A stretch of DNA of 64,000 nt from Candidatus Eiseniibacteriota bacterium. Its GTDB lineage: Bacteria; Orphanbacterota; Orphanbacteria; Orphanbacterales; Orphanbacteraceae. The position numbers and the translations under genes are program-made. Below the pieces are notes generated by a model that had not been told where the DNA came from, ran no database searches, and saw only the letters and a program-made list of their open reading frames with translations. Below, piece after piece: positions 1 through 7,921 of this stretch (the stretch's first letter is position 1; every line of letters starts with the position of its first letter). The stretch covers positions 1 to 64,000 of the forward strand of contig JAJRWB010000050.1 in assembly GCA_024276995.1 (NCBI GenBank). The letters run 5' to 3'.

Positions 1-297
1 ACCCTTGAGCCTATCCTGTATCGTGTGCGAAACGGAGTGCGGCGGGCACGCAGAAGGAAGGACCTTCTCCTGGGCTTTCTCGAAAAAACGGATCTCCTTT
101 TTTTGATCCACGGTCACTTATTAATGCGAGACTCTCTAGTGCGGATCCTGAACGACGGTATCGCGGAAGCGGGCGGATATGAGGCGATCTGGCGCGGCGA
201 AGAGTCATCCGGAATCCCCGCCGGCAGCGGAGCATATTTCTATCGGGTCACGAGCGGAGAACGGTCGCTGACGAGAAAGATCATCCTTCTGCGATAA
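1..297 (+). pseudogene. C-terminal remnant of a sorted secreted protein
   Basis: The frame is open from the left window edge. Only the last 55-60 residues resemble anything: a FlgD-Ig-like sorting tail with a repeated beta pattern (LVRILNDG, YEAIWRGEE, GAYFYRV) ending in KIILLR. The residues before it (about 1-40) are Arg/Leu-rich and do not look like the NPFNP-containing first half of such a domain, and no other frame supplies it. Either an upstream frameshift has destroyed the gene or this is a leftover tail. The tail matches the ends of four other proteins in this window. The rest of the gene lies outside the window, so its state cannot be settled. Confidence 0.4.
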
Positions 298-336
298 TCG
301 CGCCGGGACACGCGTCCTTTTCGCGCATGCGATTCG

Positions 337-352
337 TCGGGTTGGAACCCGA
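337..352. terminator. short hairpin between convergent genes
   Basis: TCGGGT and ACCCGA pair around a TGGA loop between the ends of the plus-strand remnant and the minus-strand beta-barrel gene. There is no T tract on either side, so an intrinsic terminator is only a possibility. Confidence 0.25.
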
Positions 353-399
353 AGTTCGGAAGGAGGGGCGAAGGTACGACGAACACTTACGTCCCCGCC

Positions 400-1959
400 T
401 CAGAACGAAGTGAGCAGTTGCATCTCCACTCCTTCGAACGCCGGTTCGTAGCGGCAGACGCCGCCGACACAGACGAAGCCCGCCTGGCGGCGGCCGGTGG
501 TGAAACGGAAGTAGTTCTCCTGGGTGATCCGCCAGTCGAGCTGGGCGTAGGCGAAATCATCCTTCGGCACCTCGGTGGGATCGAACGACATGGCGTGCTC
601 ACCGACGAGAGAGACGGTGAACAGGTCGTTCGGCGCGTACTCGATTAGGGCGAGGTGATTCCTGGCGAAGCCGGAAACGGGAACGAGAGAGTTGCCGGCC
701 CCGAGGAGGTAGGTGGCCACACCCTCGCTCTGCTGGTACTGGTACTCCACGCGCAGCTCCTGTCCGTTGTCGAAATTCCGATCGACGTCGAGAACAACGG
801 TATGATTCCGCACATCCTCGTCGCCGTCGCCGATATAGTCGTATGCCGCCACGACGACCCAGTTCTCGCCCAACTCCTCGCGCCAGTCGGCGTACCACTC
901 GCCGTACCTGAGACCCGTGTTGCGGAAGAGATCGCCGTCCACTTTCGCCGTCTCGCTTCGACTCAAGGTAATCTGGGTTCCGTCGCGGGGAGTCACTACC
1001 GCCTCCACCTGGAAGCCTTTCTCGTCGTCCGCGTCGAGCTGATGCGGAAAGCGCGAGATCAACGTGTAGCTCGTCTCCCTGGTGAGCGCCGGCGGGTTAT
1101 TGTAGTCGGTGTCCGATCCGAGCGGGGAGAAACGAAACCTGTCGTAACTCTTTCCTTCCACGGTGATCGAAAAGAATGAAACGGGATAAGCGCTGAACGA
1201 TCCGTAGTAGCCCCGGCCCGGTTCGTCTCCGGAAAGGCGGTTGATCCTTCCCGCCTCGAGATACAGATCGAAGTAATCGTAGCTGTATGAGACCCGCCCG
1301 CCGATCGCCTCTTCCCGAGACGGTTGGGGCGGCACGGCGTAGTCGTTCGGGTTGTCGCTTCGCGTCGACTGGATCAGATAACTCATGCCGCCCGTCACAC
1401 CGAAAGGGGTCATCCCCTCCAGGTCCAAGCCGTGAAGTACATCGTTCCGATCTTCCCTTCCGGGACCGATATCACGCATCCTTCCCGAAAAAACCTTTCC
1501 CGACATCGGCCCCACCGAACCGCGAAGGATCACGCCGTCGAGGTTGTTGTCCACGCGGATCGAACGCTCCTCGTAGGAACGGAAGAGAAGCCCCCGGCCG
1601 AAGATCTCATAGAAATTCCCCGCGCGCACACTTCCGCGATCGAAGAACACTTCCGCGTAACGCTGGACGATCCCTTCGCGTACCGAGTCGGGAGGCGCAT
1701 TCCACGGACTCAGCTCGTGGGGTTGGAATGCTTCATACCGAAAACCGGCGAGCACATTGTTGACACGAAAATCGACGTCGAGCCACTCTTCGACGATTTC
1801 CTTCGGGAGGGTGGTGTCGCGATCGGAAGAGGTGTAGAGCGTGTATTCGAGCTGGTTCAGGCCGTGAACGGTCACCCGGTCCGCCGCCCGCGCCGGCGCG
1901 GCGGCGAGGAGCGCGACGAAGACGCACGACGCCCACGCACCAGGGTGAAATCGTCCCAC
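400..1959 (-). CDS. Outer-membrane beta-barrel protein (DUF6029-like)
   Basis: 519 residues starting at GTG. The first 25 or so residues are a signal peptide with a hydrophobic core (VFVALLAAA) and an ARA cleavage site. The rest is rich in alternating polar/aromatic beta-strands, with a conserved-looking early block (YAEVFFDRGSVRAGNFYEIF) and a terminal phenylalanine, as expected of an outer-membrane barrel. It is the last gene of a minus-strand operon, 15 bp after a TlpA-like thioredoxin gene and downstream of a sorted exoprotein and an Omp28-like lipoprotein. Similar barrels occur in FCB bacteria near such redox lipoproteins; their substrate is unknown. The family name is from memory of the pattern and should be treated as tentative. 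Confidence 0.7.
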   Translation of the reverse strand: MGRFHPGAWASCVFVALLAAAPARAADRVTVHGLNQLEYTLYTSSDRDTTLPKEIVEEWLDVDFRVNNVLAGFRYEAFQPHELSPWNAPPDSVREGIVQRYAEVFFDRGSVRAGNFYEIFGRGLLFRSYEERSIRVDNNLDGVILRGSVGPMSGKVFSGRMRDIGPGREDRNDVLHGLDLEGMTPFGVTGGMSYLIQSTRSDNPNDYAVPPQPSREEAIGGRVSYSYDYFDLYLEAGRINRLSGDEPGRGYYGSFSAYPVSFFSITVEGKSYDRFRFSPLGSDTDYNNPPALTRETSYTLISRFPHQLDADDEKGFQVEAVVTPRDGTQITLSRSETAKVDGDLFRNTGLRYGEWYADWREELGENWVVVAAYDYIGDGDEDVRNHTVVLDVDRNFDNGQELRVEYQYQQSEGVATYLLGAGNSLVPVSGFARNHLALIEYAPNDLFTVSLVGEHAMSFDPTEVPKDDFAYAQLDWRITQENYFRFTTGRRQAGFVCVGGVCRYEPAFEGVEMQLLTSF

Positions 1960-1974
1960 CTTCGGTTCCCCTCT

Positions 1975-2556
1975 CTACTCTTCCCCGTTCGATTCACTTG
2001 CCGGAACGGCATCCTCGCCGGCGGAATCGTCCGGCCCGAAAAGGCGGGATACTTCGTCGTACAGCCTTTTCTCCAGGGCATGGGAATAGCCGATCTGCGA
2101 ATAAGCGATCGATCCGTCGCTGTTGATCAGGTACACCTGCGGTATCTGCGTGAACCGGAAAACGCGCTGCATCGTCCGGTTCGGATCCATGAGAACCCGG
2201 AACGTATAACCTTTGCTCTTCACATAGGGACGCACTTTCGAGGAGGAGCGGGGAGAGTCGGTATTGATCGCGAAAACGGTGAGTCCCCTGTCGGCGAACT
2301 CCTTGGCGATGGCGTTCGTCGATGGAAGCGCCTTGAGACACGGTTTGCACCAAAGCGCCCAGAAGTCGAGGAGCACGGGGCCGTTCTTCAAGGCTTCCGA
2401 AAGAGTTACTTCCTTGCCCTTCGTATCTGGAAGGGTGAAGTCGGGAGCGGTGGTGCCGATGGAGAGCTTTCCGGCATCCACCGCCATGGGAAGAAAGAGC
2501 AGGGCGATCGTGATCGTGATGAGCGCCGCGACGGGCGCGCCGGAGTAACGTGGCAT
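1975..2556 (-). CDS. TlpA/ResA-like periplasmic thioredoxin
   Basis: 193 residues. The ATG at 2556 gives a clean signal peptide or membrane anchor (residues 5-22, cleavable after VDA) and has GGGGAGG upstream; a longer GTG start at 2613 overlaps the preceding stop but has no ribosome site. The AhpC/TSA-redoxin fold starts at APDFTLPDTKG and carries the active site WCKPC, followed by the cis-proline region QIPQVYLI. Such proteins reduce or oxidise extracytoplasmic disulfides, for example during cytochrome c maturation or exoprotein folding. It sits between a sorted exoprotein and a beta-barrel gene, with a second CxxC protein three genes upstream, so a role in envelope redox of this operon's products is likely. 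The acidic C-terminal tail is unremarkable. Confidence 0.85.
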   Translation of the reverse strand: MPRYSGAPVAALITITIALLFLPMAVDAGKLSIGTTAPDFTLPDTKGKEVTLSEALKNGPVLLDFWALWCKPCLKALPSTNAIAKEFADRGLTVFAINTDSPRSSSKVRPYVKSKGYTFRVLMDPNRTMQRVFRFTQIPQVYLINSDGSIAYSQIGYSHALEKRLYDEVSRLFGPDDSAGEDAVPASESNGEE

Positions 2557-2609
2557 GTGGGCGAAATCCTCCCCTCGTGAAACGTATTTCTCTTCGTCCA
2601 CCGGTCTCA

Positions 2610-4649
2610 TCACCGGATGAGTGTCAGTTTTCTCGTTTGCTGCGTCTTCCCGGCGGCGAGCCTGGCGAAATAGACACCGCTCGGCGCATCGGCACCGGCG
2701 ACCGTATCGCCGCGCCAGATCGTTTCATGCACACCGGGGGGAAGTACTCCGCTCACGAGCCGTTTCACGAGCCGGCCGGCGACATCATAGATTTCGACGC
2801 GAACTTTCTGCTCCGCGCGGATTTCAAAACGGATCGTCGTCGTCGGGTTGAAGGGATTTGGCTCGTTGTGCCGGAGCGCGGCGAACATTCGATCCGCCGG
2901 GAAGGTGTGATCACCCGTGCCCGGAGCGAGACGGAACGCGCCCAGATCGTGCACCGATGCGGTCACCGTGCGCCGCTCGGCATCGACCCAACTCTCTACG
3001 GGACCGTCGCCCGCGAAGACGGTGAGCCGCCCCAGCGCGTCATCGTCGAACCGGCCCTCATCCCATTTCAGCGAGAGCGTCGCCGTGGCCGCGCCGAGCA
3101 TGCCGGCGGGAGAGAACGTGTACTCGTCGATCCTCTTTTCACGTGAATCGCCGGCCGAAAGGATCAGCCCGGCCGGCACGGCGCCTTCTTTCGCGCCGGG
3201 AGCGAAGACACCGGGCACGACGATGATGAAACCGTCTCTTGACGGCGCCCCGGGCGCGAACGTGAGACGGGCCGCGCCGTCGGCGCTCGTCACCGTGCCT
3301 CCGTTCGCGGCGCTGATCCGCGCCGCCGTGAAGCCGCGCGTCGCGCTCGCCTGGTGACCCGCCATATCCTCGGCACTCAGCTGGAGCGAGATCTCCCCCG
3401 CATTCATCAGCGTGTACGGCGCGCGGAAGACGTTTTCATCGCCGTCGGAAAGCTCCACCGCCAGGGCGCTTCCATCGGCGGTGAGGGAAAGCGAGGCGGC
3501 ATCGAGCGCCTCCGAACCGACCACGTAGATATCGACACGGTCGGTGAGATACGGATTCTGCAGCAGGCCGACGGTAAGTTCGGGAGGGGAATCATCTTCG
3601 AAGAAGGAGATCGTCCTGTCGACGATCGCCTCCCGTGACGCATCGTCGGCGATCCCCTCGAAGCCGAAGGGGAGGAACACAAATCTCGTATCACCCGACG
3701 CGTAGCGGATTCCGCCGGCGTACGCCGTGCCGGGATAATCGAGGAACGCCCGGCCACCATTCGAAGGGGTGACGCCGTCGGGAGAGGACTGATTGGCGGC
3801 ACCCGTCCCACCGGTGATGGCGAAATCGAGACCGTTCCCGAGACCGTCCCCCGCAACGCCGGCGAGCACGGTCGTGCCCGCGGTGTCGGCGCCGTAGGAG
3901 GCGTGAAGTGCATCGGCGACGAAGGCGCACGCATCCTCCGAGTAGCGCGGACTCACCTCATCGCAAAGCGCGGAAACGATGTTCTGCCCGGAAAGGAAGA
4001 GGTGTCCTCCCCCATCTAGATACGACCGCACCGCCTGGCGGGCCGACTCGTCGAACAGGTCGCTGCGGCTTCCTGTCAGCCAAAAGACGTCGGTGAAGTG
4101 GGCAAGATCGCTGTCCGCCGGCGCCGACGACCACGCATCCCACATGCCGGCACCCGCTCCATCCGGGAGGAGCGGAACGATATAATCCTCGTACGACTCG
4201 CCGCCGTCCGCATCCACTACGAGAAGATCGACGCCCTCGGTGATCGCTCCGAACTCGATCCTTTCCACCGTGCCCCCCGCTCCCTTCGAACGGATTGTGA
4301 ACATCACCTTCCCCGAACCTTCGTTCGTGAACGCATTGATCCAGACCGAAATGGAATCGGACCCGCCGGGCGGCACCTTGGAATCGGTGGAATCGATGAA
4401 CGGAGCGAGGCACGTTTCGAGACAGATCGACGCGCTCCACCCCGATGGGAGTTCCTCCACCTTCGCGATGGAGAAGGGAAGTTCCGCATCGGTGAGATTC
4501 GTGATCTTCACGAAGATCTCGGCGGTCGTGTTGAGGGGAATCACCCGCATCGGGCCGAACGCCTCGAGGGAGAAATCGTCCGCCCGCACGGAGGAGGAAA
4601 GGTGCGGTGCAAAGAGGAACGCAAGGAGAAGGAGGGGCGCGCTCTTCAT
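2610..4649 (-). CDS. Sorted secreted protein with GATase-like fold
   Basis: 679 residues from the ATG at 4649, which begins a signal peptide (MKSAPLLLLAFLFAPHLSSS, then VRA). An N-terminal Ig-like stretch (roughly 25-150) is followed by a Rossmann-like region (DLLVVDADGGESYEDYI, later VFWLTGS and GGGHLFLSGQNI) resembling the class I amidotransferase-like domains found in FCB exoproteins. More beta domains follow, then the sorting unit with NEPNPFNPTTTIRFEI, GRLVKRLVSG and a final KLTLIR. The last part is the signature of type IX-like secretion cargo. The gene lies 31 bp after the Omp28-like lipoprotein gene, and its stop overlaps the alternative start of the thioredoxin gene. The enzymatic role, if any, is unknown. 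Confidence 0.75.
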   Translation of the reverse strand: MKSAPLLLLAFLFAPHLSSSVRADDFSLEAFGPMRVIPLNTTAEIFVKITNLTDAELPFSIAKVEELPSGWSASICLETCLAPFIDSTDSKVPPGGSDSISVWINAFTNEGSGKVMFTIRSKGAGGTVERIEFGAITEGVDLLVVDADGGESYEDYIVPLLPDGAGAGMWDAWSSAPADSDLAHFTDVFWLTGSRSDLFDESARQAVRSYLDGGGHLFLSGQNIVSALCDEVSPRYSEDACAFVADALHASYGADTAGTTVLAGVAGDGLGNGLDFAITGGTGAANQSSPDGVTPSNGGRAFLDYPGTAYAGGIRYASGDTRFVFLPFGFEGIADDASREAIVDRTISFFEDDSPPELTVGLLQNPYLTDRVDIYVVGSEALDAASLSLTADGSALAVELSDGDENVFRAPYTLMNAGEISLQLSAEDMAGHQASATRGFTAARISAANGGTVTSADGAARLTFAPGAPSRDGFIIVVPGVFAPGAKEGAVPAGLILSAGDSREKRIDEYTFSPAGMLGAATATLSLKWDEGRFDDDALGRLTVFAGDGPVESWVDAERRTVTASVHDLGAFRLAPGTGDHTFPADRMFAALRHNEPNPFNPTTTIRFEIRAEQKVRVEIYDVAGRLVKRLVSGVLPPGVHETIWRGDTVAGADAPSGVYFARLAAGKTQQTRKLTLIR

Positions 4650-4680
4650 CGGTATCGTCTCCCCTTTTCTGCCATGGAGG

Positions 4681-5952
4681 TCAGTTCGAATGCGTGCTCG
4701 CGCACTGATACACGTCGCGGCTCGTGGCCGACTCGATGAATACCACCGCCTCGAGATTCGCCGCCACCCAGCTCCCCGCGATCGGCCACGCATATCGATA
4801 CGTCCGGCTCTCTCCCACCGCCATATCGAGGCTCTCGCCGTCCATGCCGGGAAGGTAACGTCTCGCGACGTCGTCGAAGAAATCGAGTCCGTTCGCCGCG
4901 TCGTAGTCGATACCCCGTTCGATGATCACCACGTAAAGAAGGGGCGAACCGGCCGGCGCCTCCCGCATATGCACGCTTCCGCTCACGATGAAGGAATCGT
5001 CCGTCGCCATGCCGGTGACGGCGATATCGAACTGGGGATCGACGCCGGTCCTCTCCACGATCCACGCCTTGAGAGAATCCTCGTCCTCTGTTTCGTTGAA
5101 CTTCTCCCCGTCGACGTGGACTTCCGGGAGATAGCTGACGCCGAACTGGTTGACTCCCCTTTCGATATTCTGCTCGGGGTTTCCGAGGTAGAAGGGATCG
5201 CCCGGCGACGGCCAGTTGAGATGGGTTCCCACGCTCGCCACCACCTGGTGACCAAGAGCGTTGATCGCCCCCTCGAGGGCCAGATCGGTGTCGTAACACG
5301 GTAGACACGACGTGTTCGAGAAGTGCTCGAGAAAGATCTTGCGGCTCTGTGGTGCCGAAGCGAGATCGAAGGCCGCGTCGGAAACGGAGTCTTTCGCCAC
5401 CGACAGGTCGATTGTCACGGGGGACGGCTCGAATCCGGCAAGCTCAACCCGCACGGTGTGGTCGCCCGGAGTCACCCCCGTCAGCGTGTCGGGAGTCGTC
5501 GATGACGTGGCCGCGCCGTCGAGGTAAATCAGCGCTCCGGCGCGATCGGCGGTCACCGCGATGAATCCCTGATTTACCTGGGTCAATGTGAACACCGCGC
5601 TCGCCGTCTTTCCACTCTCCACGGTGACCGTGATCGAGGAGGGCACCGCAGTATGATTCGCAAGCGAAACGGAGACGACGTAGCTCCCGGCATCGAGATC
5701 GCTCAGCGTGGCGTCGGTTGTTTTGCCGGTGTCGACACCGTTCAAGGCGATCGCAGCACCCGATACGTTGGCGCTCACCGCGATCGCCCCTTTCGCCGTA
5801 TCCCCCGGTCCGGATGGGCTGTCGCCTCCGCCGCACGAGAGGATCGCGATGGCGAGCAAGAGGGGCGCGACGACCGCGGCGGCGCGGGCGAATCCGCCCG
5901 GCGGCGTGAAATTGTTTCTCGAAGGGACGCACCTCCACGAAGACAATCGCAT
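4681..5952 (-). CDS. PEGA-domain, Omp28-like lipoprotein with CxxC
   Basis: 423 residues. The ATG at 5952 has GAGGAG upstream and lies downstream of a strong promoter; the longer reading to 6030 would start inside the -35 box and is rejected. The lipobox is LLLAIAILSC, with Gly after the Cys. Two PEGA-type surface domains (about 50-120 and 120-195) are followed by a thioredoxin-like Omp28 domain containing the motif SCLPC in a FLEHFSNTSC context and HVDGEKFN further on. Omp28-like proteins are thiol-handling lipoproteins; the CxxC suggests disulfide exchange. It is the first gene of the operon that includes a sorted exoprotein, a TlpA-like protein and a beta-barrel. Confidence 0.8.
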   Translation of the reverse strand: MRLSSWRCVPSRNNFTPPGGFARAAAVVAPLLLAIAILSCGGGDSPSGPGDTAKGAIAVSANVSGAAIALNGVDTGKTTDATLSDLDAGSYVVSVSLANHTAVPSSITVTVESGKTASAVFTLTQVNQGFIAVTADRAGALIYLDGAATSSTTPDTLTGVTPGDHTVRVELAGFEPSPVTIDLSVAKDSVSDAAFDLASAPQSRKIFLEHFSNTSCLPCYDTDLALEGAINALGHQVVASVGTHLNWPSPGDPFYLGNPEQNIERGVNQFGVSYLPEVHVDGEKFNETEDEDSLKAWIVERTGVDPQFDIAVTGMATDDSFIVSGSVHMREAPAGSPLLYVVIIERGIDYDAANGLDFFDDVARRYLPGMDGESLDMAVGESRTYRYAWPIAGSWVAANLEAVVFIESATSRDVYQCASTHSN

Positions 5953-6001
5953 CTGTCGGTCTCCTCGGTCTTTCCGTTCGAGGGGGAATAGTCTCTTTTT
6001 T

Positions 6002-6030
6002 ATCCTATCAGAGCTTTCCGGAGGTGTCAA
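6002..6030 (-). promoter_or_regulatory. sigma-70 promoter of the redox/exoprotein operon
   Basis: On the minus strand, TTGACA (6025-6030) is separated by 17 bp from TAGGAT (6002-6007), with a TG dinucleotide one base upstream of the -10 box. Transcription would start near 5995, about 40 nt before the ATG at 5952. Confidence 0.7.
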
Positions 6031-6045
6031 AACGTCCGGAGCGAT

Positions 6046-6636
6046 CTAACCGTCCCGGCCCGAATCGCCTCCACCCTCTCTTCCCTTCCACCCGGCATAC
6101 TTTCCATGGATTCCGTTTGCCGGATATCGCTCCCCGGGAGGGACATCGCGCCAGTTCACCTCGTCCTTCGCCACGAGGGCGGCCACCGATGCCGAATCGC
6201 CTTTCACGAAAGCCCTCTGGAAGACGGGAAATGCTCTCGTGTCGCCGCCGAGTGCTCCCGCGCCGGAGAGCGATTCCATCTGGGCGAACGTCCAGATCCT
6301 GTCCGGGTCGGAGTTGAGACCGAAACGGACCTTCTCGACGGCGATCAGATCGGTGCCCTCCACCACGCGGCCCGCCACCGTATTGCTGAACTTGATCTCA
6401 TGATCCGATAGTTTCACCAGGCGCCGCAGGCCGTTCGTGAGGGGCGCCGACGTCTCGCCCGGTGGAACGAGCCTGTTCGCCGAGAGGATCGCCCCGGCGG
6501 AAATGTGTTTCGCCGCCGAGACGCCCGGCGTTTCACCCTTGCGCTCGTCCGGCGGTGTTTTCTTTCCGCATCCGAAAAGGAAAAAGAATAGCGCGATTGC
6601 CGTCGCGACGCATACGAGAGAATCGTGTCGTCCCAT
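6046..6636 (-). CDS. Small lipoprotein of unknown function
   Basis: 196 residues with a short N-terminus, a hydrophobic run (ATAIALFFFLFG) and a lipobox ending in Cys 23 (LFGCGKK), so probably a membrane-anchored lipoprotein. The mature part has no domain I recognise; it contains motifs such as HEIKFSNTVAGRVVEG and IWTFAQMESLSG and ends in a Gly-rich tail. It precedes the redox lipoprotein gene on the same strand, but the promoter at 6002-6030 lies between them, so the two are probably separate or only partly co-transcribed units. The start is supported by the placement of the signal sequence. Confidence 0.6.
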   Translation of the reverse strand: MGRHDSLVCVATAIALFFFLFGCGKKTPPDERKGETPGVSAAKHISAGAILSANRLVPPGETSAPLTNGLRRLVKLSDHEIKFSNTVAGRVVEGTDLIAVEKVRFGLNSDPDRIWTFAQMESLSGAGALGGDTRAFPVFQRAFVKGDSASVAALVAKDEVNWRDVPPGERYPANGIHGKYAGWKGREGGGDSGRDG

Positions 6637-6718
6637 GGCGGAAACCCCCGTTCGATACCCTGTTGGACCGGTCGAACCCGATATTCCGATTTCATTCTAG
6701 AAGGGGGAGAAGAAAAGT

Positions 6719-7921
6719 TCAATCCGCGGGCGGAAGTTCTTCTCCTTCGGCGAGGGCGGCGAAAAGAGAGACGAACCGTGCCTTTTCGTGCTCCCACCGA
6801 TGGCGGTCGTAGATCCTCGCGCCGCGCTCGAGAACCGCCTGTCTCCTGTCTGGATGGTCGTACGCCTCCGCGATCGCCCTCGCGAGATCCTCCTCGCTAC
6901 CCGGCCTGAAGTAGAGCAGGTCGCCGGCACCGAAATAATCTTCCACTCCGGGAGTTCTCGCCGTTACCACCGGCTTTCCCATTCGAAGGTACTCGAAGAT
7001 CCGTGTGGGCAGGTTCTTTTCGGTGAACGGGTTCTTCCGGTTCGGGACGAGGCCGAGGTCGGCTTCGCGGACGAAGCGGGGGATCTCCTCGAGAGGACGC
7101 TGGCCGTGGAAGCGGATGGACGAGGAGAGGCCGAGCCGCCCGGCGAGGGCGCGGCACTCCTCCAGTGCGTCGCCGTCACCGCATACATCCATGGAAAGTC
7201 CCGGGATCCTCTCGCGAAGGCGCGCCATCGCGCGGATCGCCAGGTCGAGACCGCTCCGGCGAACCACGGTGCCGTGGTAGATCAGCCGCAACGACCCGTT
7301 CCACCCCCCGTCGTCCGACACGCCCGCGCTCTCCTCGGGAAAGATCGACTCGTCGGGAGAGTTCAGAACGATCCTGATCTTCGCCGCATCGATACCCCTC
7401 TCGATCATGGCGTTGCGAAAAGCGATCGACGTGGTGATCGCCAGGTCGGCGGCGGCGACGCTGAACGCTTCGACCGCGGCGAGGAAGCGGATAAGCGGCG
7501 AGTCCTCCCGAAGATCGAATTTCGCGATATACACTTCGGGGACGAGGTCGTGGAGATCGAGCACGATCTTCGCTCCCCGAAGGCGATGGACGAGCCCGCA
7601 GAAAACGAGTGTGTCCGGCATGTTGTGGGCTTGGAAGATGTCGTAGCGGCGGCGCGCGGCGAGGTACGAAGCGGCGCAGAAAGCGAGCAGCGAAAAGGCG
7701 GTATATTCGAAAAGGTACCTGGCGATTCCGCCCCGGCGGCGGCGCACCGGCATACGGATGTAGCGAACACCGTTCACCTCTTCGCGCCGCTTCTCCCCTT
7801 CCTTCCGAAGGCAGATAACGTCCACATCGACGCCATGGTCCGCCAGGGCTTCCGCTTCCCGCCTGATCCTCGGATCGTCGGGACAGTACGAGTGCACCAC
7901 CATACAGACCGAGGAGATCAT
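6719..7921 (-). CDS. Family 4 glycosyltransferase
   Basis: 400 residues, starting at the ATG whose bases overlap the stop of the upstream carbamoyltransferase gene (ATGA). It has a GT-B fold: N-terminal MVVHSYCPDDPRIRREAEAL, the acceptor-side HNMPDT and DLHDLVPE segments, and the C-terminal donor half with YHGTVVRRSGLD, GDGDALEE, FHGQRPLEEIP and the E-x7-E pair in FTEKNLPTRIFEYLRMG. It transfers a sugar from a nucleotide donor, probably for a polysaccharide or glycolipid. Translational coupling to a NodU-type carbamoyltransferase suggests the two act on the same glycan; the sugar cannot be read from the sequence. Confidence 0.88.
   Translation of the reverse strand: MISSVCMVVHSYCPDDPRIRREAEALADHGVDVDVICLRKEGEKRREEVNGVRYIRMPVRRRRGGIARYLFEYTAFSLLAFCAASYLAARRRYDIFQAHNMPDTLVFCGLVHRLRGAKIVLDLHDLVPEVYIAKFDLREDSPLIRFLAAVEAFSVAAADLAITTSIAFRNAMIERGIDAAKIRIVLNSPDESIFPEESAGVSDDGGWNGSLRLIYHGTVVRRSGLDLAIRAMARLRERIPGLSMDVCGDGDALEECRALAGRLGLSSSIRFHGQRPLEEIPRFVREADLGLVPNRKNPFTEKNLPTRIFEYLRMGKPVVTARTPGVEDYFGAGDLLYFRPGSEEDLARAIAEAYDHPDRRQAVLERGARIYDRHRWEHEKARFVSLFAALAEGEELPPAD

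Noticed and set aside
1324-2580. 418-codon plus-strand open frame
   Set aside because: It is antisense to the barrel and thioredoxin genes and is Arg/His-rich without motifs.
4650-4793. N-terminal extension of the exoprotein gene
   Set aside because: It would add 48 Arg-rich residues before a textbook signal peptide and overlap the preceding gene.
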